A DNA stretch of 64,000 bases from Nitratireductor luteus (GTDB lineage Bacteria; Pseudomonadota; Alphaproteobacteria; Rhizobiales; Rhizobiaceae). Of this stretch, positions 15,066 through 23,154 are shown piece after piece. The stretch is from positions 1-64,000 of the forward strand of contig NZ_JAOANW010000017.1 of assembly GCF_026162365.1 (NCBI RefSeq). The letters run 5' to 3'. Made by a program: the position numbers and the translations under genes. Each line of letters starts with the position of its first letter. Position 1 is the first letter of the stretch. Under the pieces are notes generated by a model. The model saw only the letters and a list, made by a program, of their open reading frames with translations, was not told where the DNA came from and ran no database searches.

Positions 15066-15457
15066 GCCGGCACGTCCGCGTAAGCGTCACGGATCGCGGC
15101 GGCGAGGTCGCCAGTCGCTGCGGCTTGTCGTAACTCGTCCTGGGCGTCATCGGCCGATGCCGGGCTGCCGCTCCATCGAGCTTCAAGAATGTCGAAGGCA
15201 AGGCCGAAGACTTCCACAACCGGCGTGGGCTTGGCGTAGGCATCAATGAGTGCCTGCGCTTCTTTGGGTGTCGTGCCGCCGCCGATTAGGCCGAGCCGGA
15301 TCACTTCCAATATGTCGGCATAGCGAAACTGCCCGGCGAGGAACTGCTGATAGATCGCGCCGAAGCCGATGCCGGCCTTGCGCTCAAGCTCAAGAATCTG
15401 ATCGGAGGGGAGGGCGAAGGTCTGTTCGCCATCGCCGAAAAAGGCGGTGTGCTTCAT
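15062..15457 (-). CDS. GTA-gp10-like tail protein/chaperone (Phage_TAC_11 family)
   Basis: A 131-residue protein. FFGDGEQTFALPSDQILELE at the start, KAGIGFGAIYQQF (about 31-43) and ADILEVIRLGLIGGGTTPKE (about 51-70) form the signature of the gene transfer agent gp10 family. In GTA clusters it lies between the tail tube and the tape measure; here it is wedged between portal and capsid, starting the base after the portal stop and overlapping the capsid start. This displaced position is one reason for calling the gene order unusual. Confidence 0.75.
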   Translation of the reverse strand: MKHTAFFGDGEQTFALPSDQILELERKAGIGFGAIYQQFLAGQFRYADILEVIRLGLIGGGTTPKEAQALIDAYAKPTPVVEVFGLAFDILEARWSGSPASADDAQDELRQAAATGDLAAAIRDAYADVPA

Positions 15458-16702
15458 CTATGCTGCTTCCTTCGCCGGTTTGGCGTTGTCGTTGTCGCCG
15501 GCCGGCGGCGTGGTCGAGGTGTAGGGATTGGCAAGTTCGTCGCCGCCTTCCATGGCCGGAAGGTTCATGGCGGCGCGGACTTCGTTCGGCGTCATGGCGC
15601 GCATGGCGACCAGCTTGCCGAAGATTTCGGCCCGGCCGGCCGCGTCGGCGCGCTGAAGGTCGTCAATGACGAATTCGAAATAGAGGCTGTCGCGCTCGTC
15701 TTCGGTCAGAAGCACAGTGGCGTAAGCGTCTTGCCAGCGGTCGAGCCAAGGCCGCAAACAGAGTTGCAGGAACGACGCTGCTAGCTGCTCGGCATTGGAC
15801 CATGTGGCGCGCTCAAGCTGATAGAGCATGGAGGGCGGCACGCCGAAGATGCGGGCGATCTCATTAATCTGCTCAAGCCGGTTCTCAAGGAATTGAGCAT
15901 CCGTGCTAGGCATCGTCTGGGCCGTGTATTCGCGGCCACCGTCGAGCACCAGCGGGTCGCCGTTGTCATTGGCCTGCCACTTGCGCCACGACTTCAGGAT
16001 ATTGTTGATGGTGGTCGCGCCGGACGCATCGCCGGGAATCTTGTTCTTGTCAGTGATGACGCCGGACGGGCGAGCACCGGAACCGAAGAATTTTGAAGCG
16101 TGGCGCTCAAGCACCATGCCAACGCCGATGGCATCTTTGCCGAGCGTGACTGGCGAGACGCCGCCGAAGGCCGGAAGGTAAAGAACATCGCGGTAGGACA
16201 GGCGGACCTGCTTCCGGCCCTTCACATTCACGAGGTAATAGGGTTCACCGTCATCTTCGGTGCGGCGCTGCACGGTGCCGGGCGCGAGGCGGTGAAGCTC
16301 ATAGGGTCGGTCGTCACCGACGCGGACAACCTGCGCATATCCAGCGCCGTGCAAGAGGGCATCGACGGTGAGGTCAACGCGAACCTGCCCGGCGCTGGTC
16401 CAAGGGTTGGCACGGTTGTGAACGATCCGATTGCCGCCATGGTCGTTGGCGGCTTCCTTGCTGTCGCCTTCGTCGCGATAGAGCTTGCAGGGAAGCGAGC
16501 CGACCGTTTCGGAGATCAGGCGGATAGCGTGAAGAACGGCCGGCACGCGCAAGGCGGTGCTGGCAGTAACGGTAACACCTGAAGCGGTAGGGAAGACGCC
16601 AAATAATTCAGCAATGGCAGGATCGGAAAGAGGCAATGCCTTCTGTTCCGATCCGAAACCAAGCGACTTCTTTACACTGCCGAACGCATTACCAAGCAAC
16701 AA
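15458..16702 (-). CDS. Phage portal protein (HK97 family)
   Basis: A 414-residue portal. Visible signatures: ALPLSDPAIAELFG near the start, RVPAVLHAIRLISETVGSLP (about 52-71), GAGYAQVVRVGDDRPYELHR, and late QINEIARIFGVPPSMLYQLE with WSNAEQLAASFLQLCLRPWL. Portals form the ring through which terminase pumps DNA. Translation appears to start at TTG 16702, with AGGTG seven bases upstream; no in-frame ATG fits. That Shine-Dalgarno sequence is part of a CCTAAG/CTTAGG hairpin, suggesting control of translation. It is the first gene of the structural block. Confidence 0.92.
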   Translation of the reverse strand: MLLGNAFGSVKKSLGFGSEQKALPLSDPAIAELFGVFPTASGVTVTASTALRVPAVLHAIRLISETVGSLPCKLYRDEGDSKEAANDHGGNRIVHNRANPWTSAGQVRVDLTVDALLHGAGYAQVVRVGDDRPYELHRLAPGTVQRRTEDDGEPYYLVNVKGRKQVRLSYRDVLYLPAFGGVSPVTLGKDAIGVGMVLERHASKFFGSGARPSGVITDKNKIPGDASGATTINNILKSWRKWQANDNGDPLVLDGGREYTAQTMPSTDAQFLENRLEQINEIARIFGVPPSMLYQLERATWSNAEQLAASFLQLCLRPWLDRWQDAYATVLLTEDERDSLYFEFVIDDLQRADAAGRAEIFGKLVAMRAMTPNEVRAAMNLPAMEGGDELANPYTSTTPPAGDNDNAKPAKEAA

Positions 16703-16711
16703 GAGATTACA

Positions 16712-16729
16712 CCTAAGAGTGAACTTAGG
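16712..16729 (-). promoter_or_regulatory. Hairpin covering the portal ribosome binding site
   Basis: CCTAAG-AGTGAA-CTTAGG is a perfect six-bp inverted repeat. On the leftward mRNA its second arm includes the AGG of the only ribosome binding site for the TTG-initiated portal gene. It could hide the site or bind a dimeric regulator; the function is inferred. Confidence 0.45.
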
Positions 16730-16782
16730 AATATTGTCTCATGGATCGGTTTAGGAAAATAGTCTTAAATATCAACTATTTC

Positions 16783-16811
16783 GTCAGTCAGCTTTATTTA
16801 TGCTGACTGAC
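16783..16811 (-). terminator. Strong hairpin between integrase and portal genes
   Basis: GTCAGTCAGC pairs perfectly over ten bases with GCTGACTGAC around a nine-base A/T loop, eight bases past the integrase stop. It may end the integrase transcript, though the following sequence (GAAATAGTT) is not a clean U run. The same TGACTGAC word recurs behind the Rep gene, so an origin or protein-binding role is also possible. Confidence 0.5.
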
Positions 16812-16819
16812 AAACTTTC

Positions 16820-18397
16820 TTACGCAATGGGAATTGGCTTTATCCTGTCCATGGCGTCGGCGAGGCCGGGAAGCATCACTTCGCTTCGCCCATAGTGCTC
16901 ATGCGAGTGCCCAGACGTTCGGCCGGTGAGGTAGTTGCGGGCGTCGTCTTGCATGCCATCACGCCGGCACAAATCTTCAAACAAGTGCCGCCAGCCGTGG
17001 TTGGGGGATAGCTCCGGGCGCTTCTCAAACGGAACCAGTTCGCGAACCCATGAGCTAATGCGCGGCTGCACGTTGATTTCTTCCTTGCTCTCACCACGGA
17101 ACAGCCGGCCGGCGTCGGCACGCTCGACAAGCTCAACCAAGCCTTCCGCGACAAGGGCCTTGTGGACCGGAATGCGGCGCTCGCTGCTGGCGTTCTTGAG
17201 GGATCGGTTGCCGGCGGTCGTCACCTTCCAAAACCAGCGGTCGCCCACCTTGAAGAAATCTTCCTTCCGCAGGCTAGCGGCCTCGCTGACACGCATGCCG
17301 GAATAGGCGCATAGCCACGGAATCCAGCGCAGCATTTGCTTAGTCTCTTTACGGGCAGCCGCAAGCACAACCTTTGCTTCGTCCATGGTGAAGGCGCGAA
17401 GGTATGAGGGCGTGGTGGTGTAGTCGGGTGTCTTGATGCCGGTGAGGGGATTGCCGGTCGGCAGGAAGTTTTCGGGGTCGTTCTGGCGTCCCCAATTCAG
17501 CACAGTGCGGACGTTCTGAAATTTCATCTTCACTGTGCGGTTGCCCAAGTGGCCGGCATCCTGCATGGCCTCAATCCAGTTCTTGCCTTCGACTGCCGTC
17601 ACCGCCGCCGCATTCTTGGAATTGCGGAATGTGGCAAACTCGACCGCAGCATCGCGATACTTCTTCACGGTGCGGTCGGGGAGGGGCTTCGCATTCTTGC
17701 CGCGCGCCCGCAGCTTCACCTCGGCGTCAATGATGTCGTCGAAGGTGATGGGCGCGGCGGATTCCTCTTCAGTCGTTTCGCCCGCTAGCATCGGATGAGA
17801 CGGCCTGCCGGTGAAGTCGCCGTGGTCGCGCTCATCCTGCCGCGCCATGGCCTCATAGTTGGCGAGGCAAAGCGCCTGGGCGGTTGCACGCCATTTAGGC
17901 GAGCCTTTCGCAGCCGATGTGTTGCCGGTCGTCTGTAGGCGCGCGATGCGGTCGCCTACTAGTTCTTCAAGTTCGTCGTCGGACAGGGAGCCGGAGAAAC
18001 CATCTCGCAATCGCTGCGCCCGGTCGACGTCAACGCCAAGCATGGCGTAACGGTGATCGTGCTGGCGTATCTCGGCATCAAACTCTATCTGAGCTTCATA
18101 CTCGCGGCGGGCGATCTCTTCGACGGAAAGAGGATAGCGCCCCGACGCCATGGCCTTGCCGTCCGCGTTGGCCTTCTGCTCTGCCAAGCCGATCTTGTAT
18201 TGAAGGGTGGCAACGGCGGCAGCATGCTTCCTGATTGCTGTCCGCCTGTCGCCTCCAAGCTGGACCTCAAGCTCGCTTTTATCTGTATCGGGTGGCGGTA
18301 GAAACGGCCGCAAACGCGGCGGCACGACTATGCGAGCCGAATAACGGCCATTCCGTTCCTTCCAATACCGAATCTTTCCAGCCACCCAAGCACCCAT
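16820..18397 (-). CDS. Tyrosine recombinase/integrase
   Basis: A 525-residue site-specific recombinase. The C-terminal catalytic domain shows AYSGMRVSEAASL with R369, the NHGWRHLF box with H467 and R470, GHSHEHYG with H497 and nucleophile Y502. The long N-terminal region (basic KIRYWKERNGRYSARIVVPP, then a helical core-binding domain) is typical of the large DUF6538-like phage integrases of Proteobacteria. I use ATG 18397; the frame extends to a TTG at 18448. The gene begins about 80 bases downstream of tRNA-Val and reads in the same direction, so it may be transcribed from the tRNA promoter. It catalyses integration into and excision from that tRNA gene. Confidence 0.93.
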   Translation of the reverse strand: MGAWVAGKIRYWKERNGRYSARIVVPPRLRPFLPPPDTDKSELEVQLGGDRRTAIRKHAAAVATLQYKIGLAEQKANADGKAMASGRYPLSVEEIARREYEAQIEFDAEIRQHDHRYAMLGVDVDRAQRLRDGFSGSLSDDELEELVGDRIARLQTTGNTSAAKGSPKWRATAQALCLANYEAMARQDERDHGDFTGRPSHPMLAGETTEEESAAPITFDDIIDAEVKLRARGKNAKPLPDRTVKKYRDAAVEFATFRNSKNAAAVTAVEGKNWIEAMQDAGHLGNRTVKMKFQNVRTVLNWGRQNDPENFLPTGNPLTGIKTPDYTTTPSYLRAFTMDEAKVVLAAARKETKQMLRWIPWLCAYSGMRVSEAASLRKEDFFKVGDRWFWKVTTAGNRSLKNASSERRIPVHKALVAEGLVELVERADAGRLFRGESKEEINVQPRISSWVRELVPFEKRPELSPNHGWRHLFEDLCRRDGMQDDARNYLTGRTSGHSHEHYGRSEVMLPGLADAMDRIKPIPIA

Positions 18398-18418
18398 TTT
18401 GTGACGAATTTTGTGACG
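18397..18418. repeat. Tandem TTTTGTGACG repeats (possible integrase arm sites)
   Basis: Two exact ten-base copies at 18397-18406 and 18409-18418 with 12-base periodicity. They overlap the integrase start and lie 60-80 bases inside the attachment core. Tandem decamers at this spot are what arm-type integrase or directionality-factor sites look like; this is inference. Confidence 0.4.
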
Positions 18419-18477
18419 CCAGAATGGGCGGAAAGCCTTGCGTGTCAAGGGCTTCTAACGATTTCAATGGGATAGGG

Positions 18478-18553
<76 letters not shown>

Positions 18554-18697
18554 TTTGAGGCCGCAGCCCGTAAATGGACTGCCCTTCAAGCACGTCCGTT
18601 TAGGCGTTTCGCTCCGCAACCGCAAGATCAAATTGCCGCTTTGCGGCGGGTTTTCATCCCTGCCCGAAATTCATCCGGCAAAGCGTCACGGATGCGC

Positions 18698-18726
18698 TTG
18701 ACAGCTTGGGCAATACCCCCTAATTC
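18698..18726 (+). promoter_or_regulatory. Likely promoter of tRNA-Asp
   Basis: TTGACA, an exact 17-base spacer and TAATTC, ending about 44 bases upstream of the tRNA. This is a good match to a housekeeping sigma-70-type promoter. Confidence 0.6.
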
Positions 18727-18769
18727 ACCGCCACGACGCCGAACGAAGCATCGTTTGCGCGTCGCCCAC

Positions 18770-18846
18770 GCGGGTGTAGCTCAGTTGGTTAGAGTGCCGG
18801 CCTGTCACGCCGGAGGTCGCGGGTTCGAGCCCCGTCACTCGCGCCA
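18770..18846 (+). tRNA. tRNA-Asp(GTC)
   Basis: A 77-base cloverleaf with encoded CCA. Acceptor GCGGGTG pairs with CACTCGC (one G-T pair allowed), D-arm AGCTCAGTTGGTTAGAGT, anticodon loop CTGTCAC with GTC, and T-arm CGGGTTCGAGCCCCG. Confidence 0.96.
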
Positions 18847-18873
18847 CTTCTCAACGACTTGGAGAAGTGGCGC
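18841..18873 (+). terminator. Hairpin overlapping the end of tRNA-Asp
   Basis: GCGCCACTTCTC pairs with GAGAAGTGGCGC, a perfect 12-bp stem that uses the tRNA CCA end as its first arm. It is followed by TCGCAAAAAG rather than a U run, so it may act in 3' processing as well as in termination. Confidence 0.5.
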
Positions 18874-18994
18874 TCGCAAAAAGTCTGAACGCCTGTTCGA
18901 CAATCAAATCCTTTTTCATGATCTGTTGGCCCCAGGGACGCCCGACCGTGCTTGCGGCATTCACCGGAGTTGAGCCGCCCGCGGGTCCTTGCCG

Positions 18995-19645
18995 CTAGAA
19001 GCGATAACGCAAGCCGATCGTGCTTGCGTTCGAGCCTTCGCCGAAATTGCCAAATGTCCCGTCTCCGCCCGACCTATGGTGAAGCCGGTAGACGAGTTCG
19101 AGATTCGGCGCCTGCCGGAACCTGAGCGCAATTTCCGGACTGACGAAGCCCAGAAAGGTCGCATCGCCATTGTAACGTTCTTCGCGTCGGCGCTCGATTT
19201 CGGTCGGACCGGTAACGACGCTGAAGCCGGCCGCCAGCCCCGGTGCAATTGCCACGTCGCCAACGACCAGGCCCTGATGGCGGAGTCTGAGGCCGGCCCA
19301 AAGCTCGCCGCTCGCATCCTCTTCGTCGCCAAAGCGGATCGCGGCACCTGCCACGCCGCCGAGCACGAAGCCCAGTCCGAGCTCGCTAAAGTCACGGCCC
19401 AAAGCTGCGCCAACCGTATAATTGTCCGCGTATTCAGCCTCCCAGAAACGGAGAGCACCGCCGAAGGTGTCTTCGGCAAAGACGCCGCCGAACAGGTGGA
19501 CATCATTCTTTGTGGCCGGTGTCTCGGGGCTGACGAAAGGGTCGGTTGTCGCGAAATAGAGGAACCGATCGTCGTCCCCAGCACGCCCCGTACCGACTGA
19601 CGCCGCCAGCAAGATTGCTGTGAGCGTGAATTTGATCTTGCTCAT
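18995..19645 (-). CDS. Outer-membrane beta-barrel protein, PagL-like (putative lipid A deacylase)
   Basis: A 216-residue protein with a clear signal peptide (MSKIKFTLTAILLAASVGTG) and then alternating strands that end in the outer-membrane signature GLRYRF. A strong GGGGGG ribosome binding site precedes ATG 19645. The C-terminal YRLHHRSGG followed by EGSNASTIGLRYRF resembles the H-x-S region of PagL-type lipid A 3-O-deacylases, but the usual Asn after the Ser is Gly here, so the enzymatic call is tentative. If correct, it removes an acyl chain from lipid A on the cell surface. It stands alone between tRNA-Asp and the YcaQ-like gene. Confidence 0.6.
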   Translation of the reverse strand: MSKIKFTLTAILLAASVGTGRAGDDDRFLYFATTDPFVSPETPATKNDVHLFGGVFAEDTFGGALRFWEAEYADNYTVGAALGRDFSELGLGFVLGGVAGAAIRFGDEEDASGELWAGLRLRHQGLVVGDVAIAPGLAAGFSVVTGPTEIERRREERYNGDATFLGFVSPEIALRFRQAPNLELVYRLHHRSGGDGTFGNFGEGSNASTIGLRYRF

Positions 19646-19854
19646 TTGCCCCCCTTCGAATCGCGCGTCAATAAAAAGCAGAGATCAAATTGGTAACTGC
19701 GGAAAGCTTCTCAAGGAAGGACTTTCAGAGATCTCGTTCATCAAGCCGGTTTGGTGTCATCCTGGCATGGACCAGGAATGCTGCGCTTGAATATCAGTTA
19801 CGGGTGCTCACTTGGAGCCCGGTTGAAAACCAGGACGGACTTTTCACTGCCTCG

Positions 19855-21150
19855 CTATTGACCGATAAAAGTCCCGCGCCGACTCTCAATCTCCGAACTT
19901 TTGGTCGGGCTTTTATGGGCAAGTCGCTTTCCAGGAGCTTCGAAGTCAGAGGCTGCAGCCTTGAGATCTGACGCGAGATCGCCCCGGTCGCGGATCTCAA
20001 CCCTTTCGAGCCCAAGCCAGGAAGCCATCTGCGCCAGTTCCTCGAAGAGTTCGACGGCTGTTTCAGGTGGAGCGTTGCTTTCCGCGAACGCACTCTGCAC
20101 CTGCAGTGCGCCGCCTTGGCGGTCTGCCTTGAGGTCGACCCGGGCGACGATTCGTTCTCCCATGACAAACGGGAACACGTAATAGCCGTAAACGCGCTTT
20201 TCGGCAGGCGTGTAGATTTCGATCCGGTAGTGGAAATCGAACAGGCGCTCGGTGCGCGAACGCTCCCAGATCAGCGGGTCGAACGGCGCAAGCAGCGCCC
20301 GCACATCGACCTTGCGCGGCAGACGGGCGTCCCGGTGAAGATAGGCCTGCTTCGCCCAGCCCTTCACCGTGACCGGAACGAGCATGCCTTCTTCCACCAG
20401 TTCGTCAACTCGCGGGTGCGCATCGTCGGGAGCGAGACGGAAATAGTCGCGCAGATCGCTTGCCGTCGCCACGCCATGCGCCCTTGCCGCGATCTCCATC
20501 AGTTTGCGCTGCGCGTCCGCAGGGGAGGGCGTGGGGCGGGACGTGATATGCGGCGGCAACACCCGCTCGGGCAGGTCGTAGAGCCTCTCGAAATTGGGTC
20601 CGCGCGAATGTGTGGTCACCAGACCGGCCCAGAATAGCCATTCGAGCGCGCGCTTCGGTTCGCTCCATTCCCACCAGCCGCTGGCGCCCTTGTGGCCGTC
20701 GATGTCGGCGGCTGCGAGCGGGCCGTTTCGGTCCACCTCCCGCAGCACCTCGTCGATGACGGCGCGACGCTCGCGGCCGAATGTCGCGAGGCCGCCATAG
20801 ATGCCGCGACCCTCCCGCGCGCGCTGCATGCGCCAGCGTAGCAGGGGTTCCATTTCCACCGGCAGCAGCGATGCTTCATGGGCCCAATATTCGAACAGCG
20901 CGCGCGGCCGCCGCGATTGGGCACGGTCGAGGATCGCCGTGTCATAAGCGCCGAGGCGGGAAAAGGCCGGCATATACTGGGCCCGTTGGGCGACATTGAC
21001 GGAATCGATCTGGAACAGGCCGGTGTGGTCGAGAACCCGCAGCAGATGGCGGCGCTCCACCTGGCCGGCAGGCTTCCTTGCCGCAAAGCCCTGAGCGGCC
21101 AGAGCGATGCGCCGCGCCCGCAACTGCGTCAATTTTTCCTGCCCGGCCAT
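19855..21150 (-). CDS. YcaQ/AlkX-type DNA glycosylase (winged-helix, interstrand crosslink unhooking)
   Basis: A 431-residue protein of the HTH_42 family. Near the start is LFQIDSVNVAQRAQYMPAFS, containing the family's catalytic Q-x-D motif (Q47, D49). Later are LFEYWAHEASLLPVEMEPLL, the winged-helix segments and LLAPFDPLIWERSRTERLFD, all typical. Family members excise alkylated bases and unhook interstrand crosslinks. I start at ATG 21150 with GAAGGGA upstream; the open frame runs to 21237. The roughly 35 final residues are basic and poorly conserved. It appears to be monocistronic. Confidence 0.85.
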   Translation of the reverse strand: MAGQEKLTQLRARRIALAAQGFAARKPAGQVERRHLLRVLDHTGLFQIDSVNVAQRAQYMPAFSRLGAYDTAILDRAQSRRPRALFEYWAHEASLLPVEMEPLLRWRMQRAREGRGIYGGLATFGRERRAVIDEVLREVDRNGPLAAADIDGHKGASGWWEWSEPKRALEWLFWAGLVTTHSRGPNFERLYDLPERVLPPHITSRPTPSPADAQRKLMEIAARAHGVATASDLRDYFRLAPDDAHPRVDELVEEGMLVPVTVKGWAKQAYLHRDARLPRKVDVRALLAPFDPLIWERSRTERLFDFHYRIEIYTPAEKRVYGYYVFPFVMGERIVARVDLKADRQGGALQVQSAFAESNAPPETAVELFEELAQMASWLGLERVEIRDRGDLASDLKAAASDFEAPGKRLAHKSPTKSSEIESRRGTFIGQ

Positions 21151-21593
21151 CACGATCCCTTCCAGAAGGCTGCAAGCTAGCGCGGTGAAGTCCGGCAAAC
21201 CACCCGTTTTGCAGGTCGCGGCGAATACTGCTGACATATCGGAAAGTGCAGGAGGGAGGGTTCACGCAACCGCTTCGCATTCCTAGATAAGCAGTTGTCG
21301 GCACACGCCGCCGATGAGCGCCGTCGATCAACGCTGCGTCGCCGCAGGCCAGGCTGGCATCTGTCGGAACATGCCCGCTTTCGGAACCGCGCGTGAAAGG
21401 CAATCGAGTGAGGCTGAGTGGAAACTTATGCCCCATTCTTGCCAAGGTTTGACTTGCGTCGCCAGACTGCCTGCGCTAACCCTCGCCGCGTTGCAACATG
21501 GGCTGTGCCGGGCCGCGTTTCTTGCCATCGCGGGACTGTGCGACACGCCCCAGTACGGAGCCTCGCATCAGGCGGGCAACGGAAAGTCGGACA
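21151..21593. other. Intergenic region between the glycosylase gene and nuoA
   Basis: A 443-base divergent gap with no gene that I accept. It must hold the promoter for the nuo operon on the right. A TTGACT at 21449 is visible but no well-spaced -10 box follows it, so I make no firm promoter call. Confidence 0.4.
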
Positions 21594-21959
21594 ATGAACG
21601 ATCTCTTGAGTTCATATCTACCTATCATCATCTTCATGGGCGTTGCGTTGGGAATCTGCCTGGTGCTGATCGCCGCACCCTTCGTGGTGGCCTATAAGAA
21701 TCCGGATCCGGAGAAGCTGTCGGCCTACGAATGCGGCTTCAACGCCTTCGACGATGCCCGCATGAAGTTTGATGTGCGCTTCTATCTGGTCGCCATCCTG
21801 TTCATCATCTTCGATCTCGAGGTGGCGTTCCTGTTTCCATGGGCGGTTTCGTTCGGCGCGGTAGGTTGGCTCGGTTTCTGGTCGATGATGGTATTCCTCG
21901 GTGTGCTGACAATCGGTTTCATCTACGAATGGAAGAAGGGAGCGCTGGAATGGGATTGA
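21594..21959 (+). CDS. nuoA: NADH-quinone oxidoreductase subunit A
   Basis: A 121-residue membrane subunit of complex I with three helices (about 7-32, 65-85, 90-112). The loop signature [14 protein letters not shown] (about 42-55) is present. It helps form the quinone-channel region together with NuoH and NuoJ. The frame is open further upstream, but ATG 21594, preceded by GGAAAG, gives the family length. It is first of the operon, and its end overlaps nuoB by ten bases. Confidence 0.96.
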   Translation: MNDLLSSYLPIIIFMGVALGICLVLIAAPFVVAYKNPDPEKLSAYECGFNAFDDARMKFDVRFYLVAILFIIFDLEVAFLFPWAVSFGAVGWLGFWSMMVFLGVLTIGFIYEWKKGALEWD

Positions 21960-22525
21960 AGGACAACACCCTCGTCGCACCCGCGCCCAGAGGTATTCTC
22001 GACCCCAATACCGGCAATCCGGTGGGGCAGAACGATCCGTTCTATGCGGACATCAATTCGGAGCTGTCCGATAAGGGCTTTCTCGTAACCTCGTCGGAGG
22101 CGCTGATCACGTGGGCGCGCACCGGCTCGCTGATGTGGATGACCTTCGGGCTTGCCTGCTGCGCCGTGGAGATGATGCACGTCTCCATGCCGCGCTACGA
22201 CGCCGAACGCTTCGGCATCGCCCCGCGCGCCTCTCCGCGCCAGTCCGACGTGATGATCGTGGCGGGCACCTTGACCAACAAGATGGCCCCCGCGCTGCGC
22301 AAGGTCTACGATCAGATGCCGGAGCCGCGCTACGTGATCTCGATGGGTTCCTGCGCCAATGGCGGCGGCTATTACCACTATTCCTATTCGGTGGTGCGCG
22401 GTTGCGACCGCATCGTGCCGGTCGATATCTACGTGCCGGGCTGCCCGCCTACGGCTGAAGCGCTGCTCTACGGCATTCTTCTTCTCCAGAAGAAGATCCG
22501 CCGCACCGGCACCATCGAGCGCTAG
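21950..22525 (+). CDS. nuoB: NADH-quinone oxidoreductase subunit B (PSST)
   Basis: A 191-residue subunit that carries cluster N2, the [4Fe-4S] centre that passes electrons to quinone. The ligands are visible: tandem C70-C71 in [11 protein letters not shown]135 in [11 protein letters not shown] and C165 in [10 protein letters not shown]. The start is ATG 21950 within the nuoA end, giving translational coupling. The N-terminal about 35 residues form the variable arm seen in alphaproteobacteria. Confidence 0.97.
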   Translation: MGLKDNTLVAPAPRGILDPNTGNPVGQNDPFYADINSELSDKGFLVTSSEALITWARTGSLMWMTFGLACCAVEMMHVSMPRYDAERFGIAPRASPRQSDVMIVAGTLTNKMAPALRKVYDQMPEPRYVISMGSCANGGGYYHYSYSVVRGCDRIVPVDIYVPGCPPTAEALLYGILLLQKKIRRTGTIER

Positions 22526-22534
22526 GAGACTTGC

Positions 22535-23137
22535 ATGAGCGAAGCGCTTAAGGACCTTGCAGCCTACATCACCGAAAAGCTGGACGCCCAGATCCAGGAC
22601 GCACTCATCGCCTGTGGCGAGCTGACGCTTCTGGTGGACGCGGGCGACATTGTCGACGTGCTGAACTTCCTGAAATCGGACGTCCAGTGCCAGTTCATCT
22701 CCTTCATCGATATTTCGGGCGTCGACTACCCGTCGCGAGACAAGCGCTTCGAGGTCGTCTACCATCTCCTGTCGCCCCGGCAGAACCAGCGCATCCGCGT
22801 CAAGATCTCCACCGACGAGGAGACGCCGGTGCCCTCCGTCGTAGACGTCTTTCCTGGTGCGGATTGGTTCGAGCGCGAGGTCTACGACCTTTACGGCGTG
22901 CTTTTCACCGGTCACCCGGACCTGCGTCGGCTGCTTACCGACTACGGCTTTGAAGGCCACCCCCTGCGCAAGGATTTCCCGCTGACCGGCTTCGTCGAAG
23001 TCCGCTATGACGGCGATGCCAGACGTGTGGTCTACGAGCCTGTCGAGCTTCGCCAGGAATTCCGCAATTTCGATTTCCTCTCGCCCTGGGAAGGGACGGA
23101 ATACGTGCTTCCGGGCGATGAGAAGGCGAAGCAGTGA
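22535..23137 (+). CDS. nuoC: NADH-quinone oxidoreductase subunit C (30 kDa)
   Basis: A 200-residue peripheral-arm subunit without cofactors. It has the family signature in [20 protein letters not shown] (about residues 110-129) followed by [20 protein letters not shown]. It is separate from NuoD, as usual in alphaproteobacteria. It lies nine bases after nuoB. Confidence 0.96.
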   Translation: MSEALKDLAAYITEKLDAQIQDALIACGELTLLVDAGDIVDVLNFLKSDVQCQFISFIDISGVDYPSRDKRFEVVYHLLSPRQNQRIRVKISTDEETPVPSVVDVFPGADWFEREVYDLYGVLFTGHPDLRRLLTDYGFEGHPLRKDFPLTGFVEVRYDGDARRVVYEPVELRQEFRNFDFLSPWEGTEYVLPGDEKAKQ

Positions 23138-23154
23138 ATGGTGGTTGCCGCTAA

